DNA of 16,727 nucleotides from Streptosporangiaceae bacterium (GTDB lineage: Bacteria > Actinomycetota > Actinomycetes > Streptosporangiales > Streptosporangiaceae): positions 1-16,727 of the forward strand of contig JASIBJ010000781.1 in assembly GCA_030045215.1 (NCBI GenBank). Reading direction: 5' to 3'. Every line of letters starts with the position of its first letter. The first letter of the stretch is position 1. Below, in pieces: positions 6,661 through 15,100 of this stretch. The position numbers and the translations under genes are program-made. A model generated the notes under the pieces. That model was not told where the DNA came from. It ran no database searches and saw only the letters and a program-made list of their open reading frames with translations.

Positions 6661-7455
6661 TTAGTGTGCCGGAGTCGTGCGCGGGTCAGGTATGTAGTTC
6701 GTGACCAGGAAGCGCCGCAGTACGTCCTCATTCCCGCAGACCTGAACCCCGGCCCGCGGCGGCAGCGCGCGCTTCCACACGACCAGGGCGAGGTCTTCCG
6801 CGGTGGCCGAGACGGTAACGTCGGCGTCTGGCGCGCCGTCCGGCAGCCGAGCGGGCACCAGGCGGCCGTCCTCGACACTCACGCTCCAGGTGGTGCCGGC
6901 ATCGGTCGCCTGCAGGTGCACCGTGCCGCCGATCGGTGCCACTCCCGAGCTGGCCAGCCGGGGGACGAAATTCACGAAGACCGTCTCGATCTCGCTGATT
7001 GCCAGGTCGGGCGGGGTGGCGGCGTGATCGCCGAGCACCGACTCCACGTCCCAGCGGTGGACGCCGATCTCCACCGCGACCGAGGCGGCCACGAGCCGGG
7101 CTGGCCGGTCACCAGCACCGTGCGGGAACGGCACGAGCTGATCCGGGTCGACTTCGTCGATGAGCGTAACCAGTGGCTCGACGCCCTCGCTGACCCACTC
7201 GATGACCGACTCGCCTGCGGGTGCCTGCGGGAGCTGGTCCGGCGACACCGCCTGACCGGCCAGGATGCCGTGGAACAGCCGCAGAACCCGGCCGATGTGC
7301 CCGGCCAGCGTCTCCACGGTGAATGCCGGGTACGCGGGGACGCGCGCCGCCAGCGGTGACCGCGCCGCGACCTGCACGAACCGGCCCGTCTCTCGCCGGA
7401 TGTGCGCTACCGACCACGCTACCGGGGCAACTGGTGCTGCGGATGTGCTGCTCAT
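6661..7455 (-). CDS. Mycothiol-dependent maleylpyruvate isomerase family protein (MDMPI/DinB-fold)
   Basis: 264 aa from ATG 7455, with AGGAAA just upstream. The N-terminal four-helix DinB/MDMPI-like domain (about 10-150) carries the expected three metal ligands, His53 (TLAGHIGRVLRLFHG), Glu129 and His133 (VAVEIGVHRWDVE). The C-terminal half (about 155-260) is an MDMPI_C/SCP2-like module with VTVSATAEDLALVVWKR and GNEDVLRRF. Family members use mycothiol and a divalent metal. The characterised one isomerises maleylpyruvate in gentisate catabolism, but most are of unknown substrate and there is no gentisate cluster here. A detoxifying or thiol-S-transferase function is equally likely. It implies that the host makes mycothiol. 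Confidence 0.88.
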   Translation of the reverse strand: MSSTSAAPVAPVAWSVAHIRRETGRFVQVAARSPLAARVPAYPAFTVETLAGHIGRVLRLFHGILAGQAVSPDQLPQAPAGESVIEWVSEGVEPLVTLIDEVDPDQLVPFPHGAGDRPARLVAASVAVEIGVHRWDVESVLGDHAATPPDLAISEIETVFVNFVPRLASSGVAPIGGTVHLQATDAGTTWSVSVEDGRLVPARLPDGAPDADVTVSATAEDLALVVWKRALPPRAGVQVCGNEDVLRRFLVTNYIPDPRTTPAH

Positions 7456-7518
7456 GACGTTTCCTGCCTTCGCCTGCTGTGCCCGTGGTTGCGCGGGCGG
7501 CGCTCGCTCCCGTCAGTT

Positions 7519-7558
7519 AGGCAAGTCGCCATCCGGGAATCTGTCAATAAAGCAGATT
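7519..7558 (-). promoter_or_regulatory. Candidate promoter and inverted repeat upstream of the MDMPI-family gene
   Basis: On the minus strand a perfect TTGACA (7547-7542) is followed after 17 bases by TTGCCT (7524-7519), a weak -10. The -35 is embedded in a perfect inverted repeat, AATCTG (7538-7543) and CAGATT (7553-7558) with a 9-base spacer, so a bound dimer could block it. The local AT content is unusual for this window. The rest of the 206-base gap to 7661 shows nothing recognisable. Confidence 0.4.
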
Positions 7559-7661
7559 GCAAAAGTAGAGAATCTCGCGATACCGGCTGCCCCGGCGGTC
7601 CGGCCCCTGCGAGCGGCCCGCAGCCAGGCGGCCCGTTCAGGGGGCGAGGCTGGGCCGGGTG

Positions 7662-8807
7662 TCAGGCCGGGACCGCTGCGGAGATCTGTGATGGCACGAC
7701 GTCGGCCACGATGCACGTGATGTTGTCCGGCCCGCCGCCCGCCATGGCCAGCGCCACGAGGTCCTTCGCGGCCTGGTCGGGGTCGGTAACCGTGTGCAGC
7801 ACCGTGGCGATTGACACGGCGTCGGCGACGTCGTAAAGCCCGTCAGAGCAGAGCAGGTAGCGATCGCCCGGCCGGGCCTCGCGCAGCTGCAGGTCCGGCT
7901 CGTACCTCTGCTCGGACGTGAGCGCCCGGAGGATCAGGTTCCGCTGCGGGTGGGAGGCGACCTCGTCGGCGGTGATCTTGCCGTCGTCGAGCAGCGTCTG
8001 CACCATCGTGTGGTCGTTGGTGATCTGGTAAACCTTACCGTCGCGGACGAGGTAGGCGCGCGAGTCGCCGATGTGCACCAGGCCCAGCTGCGAGCCCGAC
8101 CACAGCAGCGCGGTCAGCGTTGTACCCATGCCGGATAGCTCCGGATCTGCCTGCGCCATCTCGGCGAGCGTCCGGCTGGCTTGCCGCACGGCATGGTCGA
8201 GCGCGTTCAGCAGCTCACCGGCCGGCACCTGCGTGTCGAGCGGCTTCAGCGCGTCGATGACCGCAGCGCTGGCAACCTCGCCGCCGGCGTGGCCGCCCAT
8301 GCCGTCGGCGACCGCGAGCAAGCGCTCCCCGGCGTAAGCCGCATCCTCGTTTTCCTCTCGCTGCAGGCCGACGTCTGTCTGAACCGCGTAACGGATGGCA
8401 AGCGTTGCCTCGGTCTTGTGCCTGGCTGTTTTGTCCATCGCGGTGTTGTCCATGGCGCTGTCGTTCATGGTCGAGCCCTTTCCTGATAGGTACCCGATGA
8501 GGAACGTGGCGAGTTCGCGCCTGCCCGTGGTCTCGGCCTCAACCTGATCCCAGTACGCGGTCACCAGCGCGGCCGCCCTGGGCGGCGGCGCCTGGCTCGC
8601 CTCACGGATGCCGGCCAGCGGCATGCCCAGACGGCGCAGCCACGCCACCAGCCGGGCCTGCTCGAGCTGAGCCGGATCGTAGAAGCGATATTGCGATGCG
8701 GGGTCGATGGCGGCCGGGCGAAGGAGGTCAAGCTCGTCGTACAGCCGCAGCGCCTTGCGCGACAACCCGGATGCGCGGGCAAACTCCCCGCTGGTCATCA
8801 GCTCCAC
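7662..8807 (-). CDS. MerR-type HTH regulator fused to a PP2C-family Ser/Thr phosphatase
   Basis: 381 aa from GTG 8807, with GAGGAGG 5 bases upstream. Residues 4-70 form a MerR helix-turn-helix: TSGEFARASGLSRKALRLYDELDLL, then YRFYD and LGMPLAGI. Residues about 75-112 are a helical linker. Residues 114-130 are a low-complexity repeat (MNDSAMDNTAMDKTARHK). Residues 139-371 are a PstP-like PP2C domain with its metal-binding acids: RxENED (Asp155), VADGMGGH (Asp168), MGTTL (227-231), GDSRAY (248-253), CSDGLYD (Asp322) and GPDN (Asp361). All core phosphatase residues are present, so activity is expected. PP2C phosphatases reverse Ser/Thr kinase signalling, and the MerR part should bind DNA in its own promoter region. 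No kinase gene is nearby. An internal start at Met114 is possible. Confidence 0.9.
   Translation of the reverse strand: MELMTSGEFARASGLSRKALRLYDELDLLRPAAIDPASQYRFYDPAQLEQARLVAWLRRLGMPLAGIREASQAPPPRAAALVTAYWDQVEAETTGRRELATFLIGYLSGKGSTMNDSAMDNTAMDKTARHKTEATLAIRYAVQTDVGLQREENEDAAYAGERLLAVADGMGGHAGGEVASAAVIDALKPLDTQVPAGELLNALDHAVRQASRTLAEMAQADPELSGMGTTLTALLWSGSQLGLVHIGDSRAYLVRDGKVYQITNDHTMVQTLLDDGKITADEVASHPQRNLILRALTSEQRYEPDLQLREARPGDRYLLCSDGLYDVADAVSIATVLHTVTDPDQAAKDLVALAMAGGGPDNITCIVADVVPSQISAAVPA
8476..8484 (-). promoter_or_regulatory. Internal Shine-Dalgarno-like site inside the MerR-PP2C gene
   Basis: AGGAAAGGG on the minus strand (8484-8476) lies 7 bases before the in-frame ATG at 8468 (Met114), exactly at the MerR/PP2C boundary. 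Translation from here would give a free 268-aa phosphatase. Confidence 0.35.
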
Positions 8808-8822
8808 CGCGGCCTCCTCATA

Positions 8823-8877
8823 CCGGGCACGATGCCCGGCTCTGGCATCGTGAGGGTGGCCCCTGGGGCGAGGTCAA
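8823..8877 (-). promoter_or_regulatory. Promoter/leader region of the MerR-PP2C gene with two overlapping inverted repeats
   Basis: TTGACC (8877-8872), a 19-base spacer holding the near-palindrome GCCCCAGGGGC, and a CACGAT -10-like box (8852-8847). A 19-base spacer is the arrangement MerR-family regulators act on. Downstream, CCGGGCA-CGA-TGCCCGG (8823-8839) and CGATGCC-N7-GGCATCG (8830-8850) are both perfect 7-base inverted repeats. They share 8830-8839, so only one can fold at a time. They end just before the Shine-Dalgarno at 8811-8818. Confidence 0.4.
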
Positions 8878-8880
8878 ACC

Positions 8881-8894
8881 CGGGCGGCCGCCCG
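8881..8894. repeat. Perfect 14-base palindrome
   Basis: CGGGCGGCCGCCCG in the 191-base gap between the MerR-PP2C start and the MinD-like stop. Its function is unknown. In such GC-rich DNA it may be a chance palindrome. Confidence 0.3.
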
Positions 8895-8936
8895 CAGTCA
8901 GGGTAACGAGCCGCGGCCGCGAAATGCGCGTGTCCA

Positions 8937-8962
8937 CGATCGGCCGGGCGCGCGGCCGATCG
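8937..8962 (-). terminator. Strong hairpin after the T7SS operon, likely terminator
   Basis: CGATCGGCCG (8937-8946) and CGGCCGATCG (8953-8962) form a perfect 10-base stem with a 6-base loop. It lies 36 bases past the stop of the last T7SS-operon gene. No T-tract follows on the minus strand. Confidence 0.5.
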
Positions 8963-8998
8963 CGGGGCGAGATGACCGCCCGGTTGCCTGCTCGCGAG

Positions 8999-10732
8999 TT
9001 ACCGAGCGAGCCCGAGCCTGCGCCAGTCGGAGACGAGCACGATGGCGAGTTGCCGGAGCGCCACCTGCCAGGTGGCCGGGCCGTCGCGCCAGTCGAAGCT
9101 GCCGCCGGCCAGCCTGGACGCGGCGACGATGTCGTCGGGTACGACGACCAGGCCACGGGCGGCTGGGAGGTATCGGCTTAGCTGGTGGACATCCAGCCGG
9201 GCGTCCTTGGCTGGCATGCGGTTGACCACTACCGTGATCGGCCGTCCCCATTGGTGCAAAAGGTCGGTCGACTCCGCGACCAGGCTCGCGGTCGCGGGCT
9301 GGGCGTCGGTTATCAGCACCACCTGGTCGGCTGCCGCGATTGCGGCAGCGGATGCCGGGTCCTGGAGTCCGGTACCGCAGTCCAGGAGGATCAAGCTAAA
9401 GAAGTCCTTGAGCCTGGCGATCACCCGGCCGTAGGCCTCCTCGTCCAGGGCCGCCATCCGCGCGGGATCGGTCGGGGCGGGAACGACCAGCAGGCCGTGT
9501 ACGGCCCGGCCCAGCTGCGAGTCGAGCGCCGTCAGCGAGAGCTCGTCGTCTTCGGTCACCAGCTGGGCCAGGTCGTCGACATACCAGTTCTGGTCAGGCG
9601 TGAGGACCCGTCCGAGCGAGCCGAAGTCCGGGTTCGTGTCCACGGCCACGATCGGGTCCCGGCGCAGCAGCGACAGCAGGGTGCCGAGCAAGGCGGTGAC
9701 CGTCGTCTTGCCCACGCCGCCCTTGGGCGAGACCACTGCGATGGTGGCGCAATGCAGCAGCCGTGGCTCGGTGATCACGGCGTCCAGTCGGCCGATGTAG
9801 TCGAGCTCACGCCACCTGCTCCTGGCCCGGTCAAGCCGGGACGGCGCCATCGCGAGGGTCAGGTCAGCAGGCATCAGCCGAGTGCCAGCGGCATGCCGGC
9901 TGTCCTGTGGCCGGGCTGGCGGCGCCGCCGCGCCTGCCACTCCTGTGGCCGCTTGTTGCGCGCTGTCGCTGGCGCCTGGCTCGTCGATCACAATGAGCCG
10001 ACCCGGCCCGTCCGCCCCGGCCGGATGGTCGCGACCGGGAAGGAGTTCGTCCGGCGAAAGCTGGCCCGGGTGCCCGGCTGTGGCACTGGTTCGCGGCGGC
10101 TGGTACGGCAGGTCCGCTTCGCGGCCCGGCCGCGCCGGCCGGTTGTAGAACGCGGTCACCGCCGCCGCCAGCCTGCTCACCCGGCCAACGTCCGTCGGCA
10201 GCAGATCCTCGGTGCGCTCGAGCGGCGTGAGGCTGTCGCCCCGCTGATCGGTCCGCACGGCGCTGCGGGGGACGTGGCGGCTCAGCAGCACCCTGTCCCT
10301 GGCGAAGGATCCGCGGCCGACTCCCGGCAAATGGGACTGGTCCGTCCGCGCCCGCCGGGAACTGCGGGCAGGAGGCCGCGCGGGCGCGGACGGCATGTCC
10401 TGCGGGCCCGGCACGAGCGAGCCGTCAGGTCCCGCTGGGGCCTGCGGGCCATGCCACTGCATCTCGGCTGGCCCGCCAATCAGCTGGATCACGGCTCCGG
10501 GCGCTATGCCGTTACCGGCGAGCGTGCTGTCGGCCGCCAGGACCCTCCCGTGCGCGTCCGCCAATCGCCAGCCATCGCTGCCGTCGGCGGCCGGGTTGGG
10601 GTGCAGCCCCGCCATCGCCAGTATGTCCGGCAGGAACGCGGACAGCGGCACGTGCACCGGCAAGTCCACCCGATGCTGCCCGAACGGGCTGACGACCGTC
10701 ACATGCTGTCGCTGGTGTTCTGCTGTGCTCAT
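8999..10732 (-). CDS. T7SS-associated EsaB/YukD-MinD/ParA fusion ATPase (EspI-like)
   Basis: 577 aa. Residues about 8-87 form a ubiquitin-like YukD/EsaB domain (HVTVVSPFGQHRVDLPVHVPLS, then LAGNGIAPGAVIQLIGG), as at the N-terminus of EccD. Residues about 95-320 are long, Pro/Arg-rich and probably disordered. Residues about 325-577 are a MinD/ParA ATPase with the deviant Walker A SPKGGVGKTT (335-344, Lys337 and Lys342), the VDTNPDFGSLG switch (365-375), Walker B LILLDCGTGL, and ITVVVNRM. The architecture is close to mycobacterial EspI, a P-loop protein encoded in ESX loci. MinD-like ATPases act as membrane or polar positioning switches; here it may position or regulate the EccC machine. It is the last gene of the operon and is separated from the SAF gene by an 85-base hairpin-bearing gap. 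Weak ribosome site. Confidence 0.87.
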   Translation of the reverse strand: MSTAEHQRQHVTVVSPFGQHRVDLPVHVPLSAFLPDILAMAGLHPNPAADGSDGWRLADAHGRVLAADSTLAGNGIAPGAVIQLIGGPAEMQWHGPQAPAGPDGSLVPGPQDMPSAPARPPARSSRRARTDQSHLPGVGRGSFARDRVLLSRHVPRSAVRTDQRGDSLTPLERTEDLLPTDVGRVSRLAAAVTAFYNRPARPGREADLPYQPPRTSATAGHPGQLSPDELLPGRDHPAGADGPGRLIVIDEPGASDSAQQAATGVAGAAAPPARPQDSRHAAGTRLMPADLTLAMAPSRLDRARSRWRELDYIGRLDAVITEPRLLHCATIAVVSPKGGVGKTTVTALLGTLLSLLRRDPIVAVDTNPDFGSLGRVLTPDQNWYVDDLAQLVTEDDELSLTALDSQLGRAVHGLLVVPAPTDPARMAALDEEAYGRVIARLKDFFSLILLDCGTGLQDPASAAAIAAADQVVLITDAQPATASLVAESTDLLHQWGRPITVVVNRMPAKDARLDVHQLSRYLPAARGLVVVPDDIVAASRLAGGSFDWRDGPATWQVALRQLAIVLVSDWRRLGLAR

Positions 10733-10756
10733 CTGCTGATACCTGTTTCCCGGCCG

Positions 10757-10781
10757 GCCGGGCGAATCGCAGTCGCCCGGC
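10757..10781 (-). promoter_or_regulatory. Intercistronic hairpin between the SAF and MinD-like genes
   Basis: GCCGGGCGA (10757-10765) and TCGCCCGGC (10773-10781) form a perfect 9-base stem with a 7-base loop. It is the only sizeable gap in an otherwise overlapping operon. It may act as an attenuator, a processing site or a stabiliser that sets the level of the last gene. Confidence 0.45.
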
Positions 10782-10787
10782 GGCCTT

Positions 10788-10825
10788 GTCGTGGCTAGCT
10801 GTTCCGGCCCGTCGTGGCTAGCTGT
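10788..10825. repeat. 15-base direct repeat spanning the SAF gene stop
   Basis: GTCGTGGCTAGCTGT occurs at 10788-10802 and 10811-10825, a 23-base period. The second copy contains the SAF stop codon (TAG on the minus strand), so the first copy repeats the last codon and stop. It looks like a small tandem duplication at the 3' end of the gene. Confidence 0.7.
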
Positions 10826-11687
10826 GGTGGCTCGGCTTGCTGCTGGGCTTCGTGCCCGGCTTGGTGCTGGCCTTGCTGCTCGGCTTGGTGCTTGGCGCGC
10901 TGCTTGGACCGACCGCGATGCTGGGGTGGGCCTTGGGCTTCGCCCGGTGCGGGATAGGAGCGGCCAGACTCGACTGCGTGGCCGCAGTTACCACGAGCGC
11001 CACCTCGCCGCGAGCCGCGTAACCAGCCAACCGCGTCGCTATCGCCGCAGGCACTATCACGGTGGCCGTTACCAGGCCGGCCGCAGCAGATCCCTGCACA
11101 TCCCAGACAGTGCTGCTGACCAGCGGCGACGCCGGCGCATTGGAGGAAGGGACAAACACGATCAGTACCTGCTCGCCGGCCGTGAGGCCACCGGCGGGCA
11201 GCTGTCCCGGCTTCAACGCCAGTCCGACGAGAGCGTTCGCGACCAGCGGCACCGACGCGGCGGGAGCGAGCAGCGAACGGGTCACGATCGTCTCGCTGGG
11301 CAGGGCCGTCGTGGTCGCCTGGCCGAGGAGACTCGGTTCTGCCGTCGGCCCGAGGCTGCCAGGCGGCGCGCTGATCCCGCGGCGAACTGTGATCACGAGC
11401 AGGTCAGCCGCGCTGATCCGGGCGCCCTGGGGCAGCGCGGTGTCGGTGATGAGGATCTGGGTCAGTGCGGGCGGGTTCGGCACGGTGAGCCGACCGATCA
11501 GGTAACCGCCGCCTCCCGCCGCGAGAACGGCCACGATGCAGGCGAGCACCAGCGCCTTGCGGCGCCGGCGCGCGGGAGGGGGTTGCCGCGCGGTCAGCAA
11601 GTCTTCCAGCGATTGCCGCTCTGGCCTGAGGCCGGGCGAGGCCGCCCCGAAACGGCCGGACCTCAGGCGATCATCCGGGCCAGTCAT
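10818..11687 (-). CDS. SAF-domain membrane protein (CpaB/RcpC-like) of the T7SS operon
   Basis: 289 aa from ATG 11687, which overlaps the upstream stop (ATGA) and has GGGGGTG 7 bases before it. Residues 1-42 are cytosolic and end in a basic RRRRK stop. Residues 44-66 form one membrane helix (ALVLACIVAVLAAGGGGYLIG). Residues about 75-160 match an SAF domain: ILITDTALPQGARISAADLLVITV, then SETIVTRSLL and GLALKPGQLPAGGLTAGEQVLIVFV. Residues 165-240 form a second beta-rich part. The tail is low-complexity TKPSSK-type repeats rich in Pro, Ser and Lys and ends in HHS. SAF proteins named CpaB/RcpC sit in the envelope of Tad pili. Here the context is T7SS, so a periplasm-like/cell-wall adaptor of the secretion complex is inferred. 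It is not a pilin or a protease. Confidence 0.83.
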   Translation of the reverse strand: MTGPDDRLRSGRFGAASPGLRPERQSLEDLLTARQPPPARRRRKALVLACIVAVLAAGGGGYLIGRLTVPNPPALTQILITDTALPQGARISAADLLVITVRRGISAPPGSLGPTAEPSLLGQATTTALPSETIVTRSLLAPAASVPLVANALVGLALKPGQLPAGGLTAGEQVLIVFVPSSNAPASPLVSSTVWDVQGSAAAGLVTATVIVPAAIATRLAGYAARGEVALVVTAATQSSLAAPIPHRAKPKAHPSIAVGPSSAPSTKPSSKASTKPGTKPSSKPSHHS

Positions 11688-12199
11688 CTGGGTTCACCCC
11701 CTGGCTGCCATGCCACCGTCCGTGATCCCGGCGGGGCGGAGGCCGGCGCGTCGGGTGTTGCTGCGGCCGGACCCCATGCGTCGGCCGCGGGTGGAGCGGT
11801 GGCGGCCGGAGCAGCGGCGAGCCGCGCGCTGATGAGGGGCGAGCTGAGAGCCGGCGCACGGGGCGGCGGCGACCCGGCGCCGAACTCGGCCGGGCGCGTG
11901 ATTACCTCAGGCCACGAGTAGCCGCCTCCGCCGTCGGCCGTGCGGAAGAGCACCAGGTCGCCGTCGGCGACACCAGCCTCAGCCAGGGCCGTGCCGGACC
12001 TGACCAGTGCCCGTCCGCCCTCGGGTACTCCAGGCCGGGGTGGCGAGCGGTGCTCGATCACCGTGGCCGCCGGGCTCACCCCGATCACCGGGCCAAGCGC
12101 ATCGGCGAGATCTGCGGGCGTGGCGTCCGACCGCACGCCAACATCCACGTGGCCGCGGGGGCCGGCCACCGTGATCAGGATGACCTTGACGCCACTCAT
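11684..12199 (-). CDS. EsaB/YukD-type ubiquitin-like T7SS protein
   Basis: 171 aa. ATG 12199 overlaps the eccC stop (ATGA), with GAGGA 7 bases upstream. Residues 3-87 fit the YukD/EsaB ubiquitin-like fold: VKVILITVAGPRGHVDVGV, DATPADLADAL, then LAEAGVADGDLVLFR. The remaining ~85 residues are a Pro/Ala-rich, probably disordered tail. YukD/EsaB proteins are small accessory T7SS factors in Firmicutes, and the same fold heads EccD in actinobacteria. This one lacks the EccD membrane helices. It is encoded directly after the motor ATPase and before the SAF protein. It is unusual for the tail to be as long as the domain. Confidence 0.82.
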   Translation of the reverse strand: MSGVKVILITVAGPRGHVDVGVRSDATPADLADALGPVIGVSPAATVIEHRSPPRPGVPEGGRALVRSGTALAEAGVADGDLVLFRTADGGGGYSWPEVITRPAEFGAGSPPPRAPALSSPLISARLAAAPAATAPPAADAWGPAAATPDAPASAPPGSRTVAWQPGGEPR

Positions 12200-15100
12200 C
12201 GGCTCGTCCTCGCGGCCACGCCGGCCTCGAACCAGTTGGCCGCCGCTCCCGGCGGCTGGTCCTCAATCAGGCAGCACTGCACGAGCTGGGGCCTGGCCCG
12301 GCCTGAGACCAGGATCCCGCGGCCCGGCGGCCAGGGCCGTGCCGCCACGCCTCCCACAAGCGGGCCCTCGTCTGGCTGCCCGGAGAGGATAAGCGCGTGG
12401 TCGGCCACTTCGCGCAGCCGCTGGCCGAATGGCTCGAACGCGGTCCGCTGGCTGCCGGCCACCCTGCGGGCCACGACGACACTCAGGCCTACTTCTGCGC
12501 TCTGTGCGACGAGGTCGGCCAGCGGGGCGAATGGGCCGCCCATCGATCCGACGAGCAGGTCGTAGTCATCGACGATCAGCACGTACTGAGGGCCCGACCA
12601 CCAGCGCCCGCCGCGCAGCTCGGAAACGCTGGCCCCATCCGGTGGCACTCTGGGCTGCAGTTCGGCCGCCAGCCGCGCGGCCAGGTTTTCTGCTGCCTTG
12701 GCGCTGGCCGCGTACCCGTCTATCGCCGGTGCCTCAGCCAGGTCAATCAGACCCCGGCCCGGGTCGATGAGCACGAGCGCAAGTCCGGCTGTCCCCGCCG
12801 CCCGGACGGAGCCGTCCCCCTGATCGCGGTCAGGCTGCGCGGCGGCCTGCAGGTATTCGATCATGCGCCGCAGCAACGTGGTGCGGCCCGATCCGCCGTC
12901 CCCGTAGACGAGCATCCGCATGCCTCGTCCGGTCAGCTGGAGCTGGACCGGCCGGCTACGGAACTCGCTGATGCCGAGCAAGAACCCGCCGTCGGGCGCC
13001 GGGCCGGCCGACCCTGCCGCCATGGCGAGCTGGGCCACCTGCCCGCTGGTCACGCGGGCTGGGAGGACGGCTATGGCCGGCGCCCTCCGGCCACCGGCCG
13101 CGGCGGTGATGTCGGCCACGGCCGCGGCCAGGCTGCCAGGGGACGGCTCGATCGACAGGGCCGGCAGCGCGGTCTGGAAAACATGCCCGTCCCTGGTCAG
13201 CCCGCGTCCTGGCAGGTCGGCTGGCACCCTGGCGGCGGCCTGTCGGCCCGCCAGTGACTCGGTCGGGTCGGCGAGGTGCAGTTCCCACCGGGTGCCGAGC
13301 GCATCGAGCAGCTGCGGCCTGACATCGAGCCACCGGTTAGCCGACAGCAGGACGTGCACGCCAAACGGGAGGCCGGCCGTGGCCAGCTCGATGAGTTCGG
13401 GCTCGAGGTCCGGAGCCGACTGCCGAAGCTGGCCGACGTTGTCGACCACCAGGAAGACGTCGGGCCACTCGGTGGTCTGCGTCCCGGCCTGGCGCAGGCT
13501 GGCCCTTTCATCGAGCAGCGCCCGCAGCTCGCGGAACAGCCGCGCCGCGCTCTCCGCCTCGCCGCGGCCGATGACGGCGCCGACATGCGGAAGACCCGAC
13601 AGCTCGAACAGGCTGCCGCCGCCAAGGTCGAGGCAGTAGAACTGGCGCCGGCCAGGGCCGGCATCGGCCGCGAGCGCTAGCACGAGCGCTTGCAGGAAGG
13701 TCGACTTTCCCGCCCTGGGCGCCCCGGCGATCCCCAGGTTGCCGCCAGATCCATGGGGTCGGTAGCTGACGGCGGCCTTGGACTGCAGCGCCGGCAGGTC
13801 GGCGAGGGCCACGGCGACCGCACCGTCTGGGTCAGGCACTGGATCGGCGAACAGCTCCCGCAGGCCGCCGAGCGTTAGCTCGCCCGGCAGCGGCGCCGTC
13901 CAGATTTTCCGCGCCCTGACATCGGCCGACTCGTTCGCCAGCTGAACCAGTACCTGAAGGTCGTCGGCCCGGCGCACGGGTGCCCGCGCCTGACCGTCAC
14001 CCGACACCGAGCCGCCGAGGCTGAGCGAACGCAGCAGCGTGCCCGCCCGGCCTGTCTGCTCGCCGCCGTCCTCCTCCAGCGCTGACGTTGGTCGCTCGGT
14101 CCCGCAGATAGCCGCCTTGAACCTGGTTTTATCGGCATCGACCTTGAGGTAACCGAGGCCGGGGAGTGATGGCAGCTCGAAGGCATCGGTGGACGCCAGC
14201 ACGGCACGGGACTCCTCGGCGGTGAATGTGCGCAGGCAGAGCCGATATCTCAGGTGCGGCTCCAGGCCGCGGATCCTGCCCTCGTCGAGCCGCTGAGTAG
14301 CCAGCAGCAGATGTACGCCGAGCGACCGGCCCAGCCGGGCGACGGTCATGAAGGTATCGAGGAAGTCGGGCTTGGCCGCGAGCAGCTCACCGAACTCGTC
14401 CACGACAACGAGCAGGTAGGGCAGGGGCGGCAGCTGCGCGCCGTCGGCTCTGGCGGCCTGGTAGTCCGCGATCGACCCGAGGTTGCCAGCGAGCCGCAGC
14501 GCTTCCTGTCGCCGGGCCAGCTCGCCGGCCAGTGCCAGCTGCATGCGGTCTACGAGCGTGAGGTCGTCGGCGAGGTTGGTGACCAGTCCCGCCACATGCG
14601 GCAGCCCGGCGAGTTCGGCGAAGGCCGCGCCGCCCTTGAAGTCGATCAGGAGCAGGTTAACCAGGGCCGGGTCGTGGCGGGCGGCCATCGCAGCGGTGAT
14701 CGAGCGCAGCAGCTCGCTCTTGCCAGAACCAGTGGCGCCCACCAGCATGCCGTGCGGGCCCATGCCCCCGGCGGCAGCCTCCTTGAGGTCGAGCATCAGC
14801 GGCGCGCCGTCGTCGGTGCGGCCGATCGGGACGGCCAGGAAACCCGGTGGCGGGCCGTGGGCGAGCGCCCCGAGTGAGAGCCAGCCGGAGCGCAGGTCCA
14901 GCTGGGCTGCCTCATCGGCACCGAGCAGCTCCACCAGGCGGACTGGATCGGCCAGGTCTGCGCCCGCCTCACCGGCCCGCAGCCCGAGCGGGGCCAGAGT
15001 CCTGGCCAGCTGGGTAGCGGGCCCCGGGCTCAGGCGATCAGGTAGCACGTCGGCCTCGACCTGGCCCTGGGGTCCCGACTCGATATAGCGGACTGTATGC

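Noticed and set aside
9185..10798. 537-codon open frame on the plus strand
   Set aside because: Antisense to the MinD-like gene, which has clear YukD and ParA motifs; the plus frame has none.
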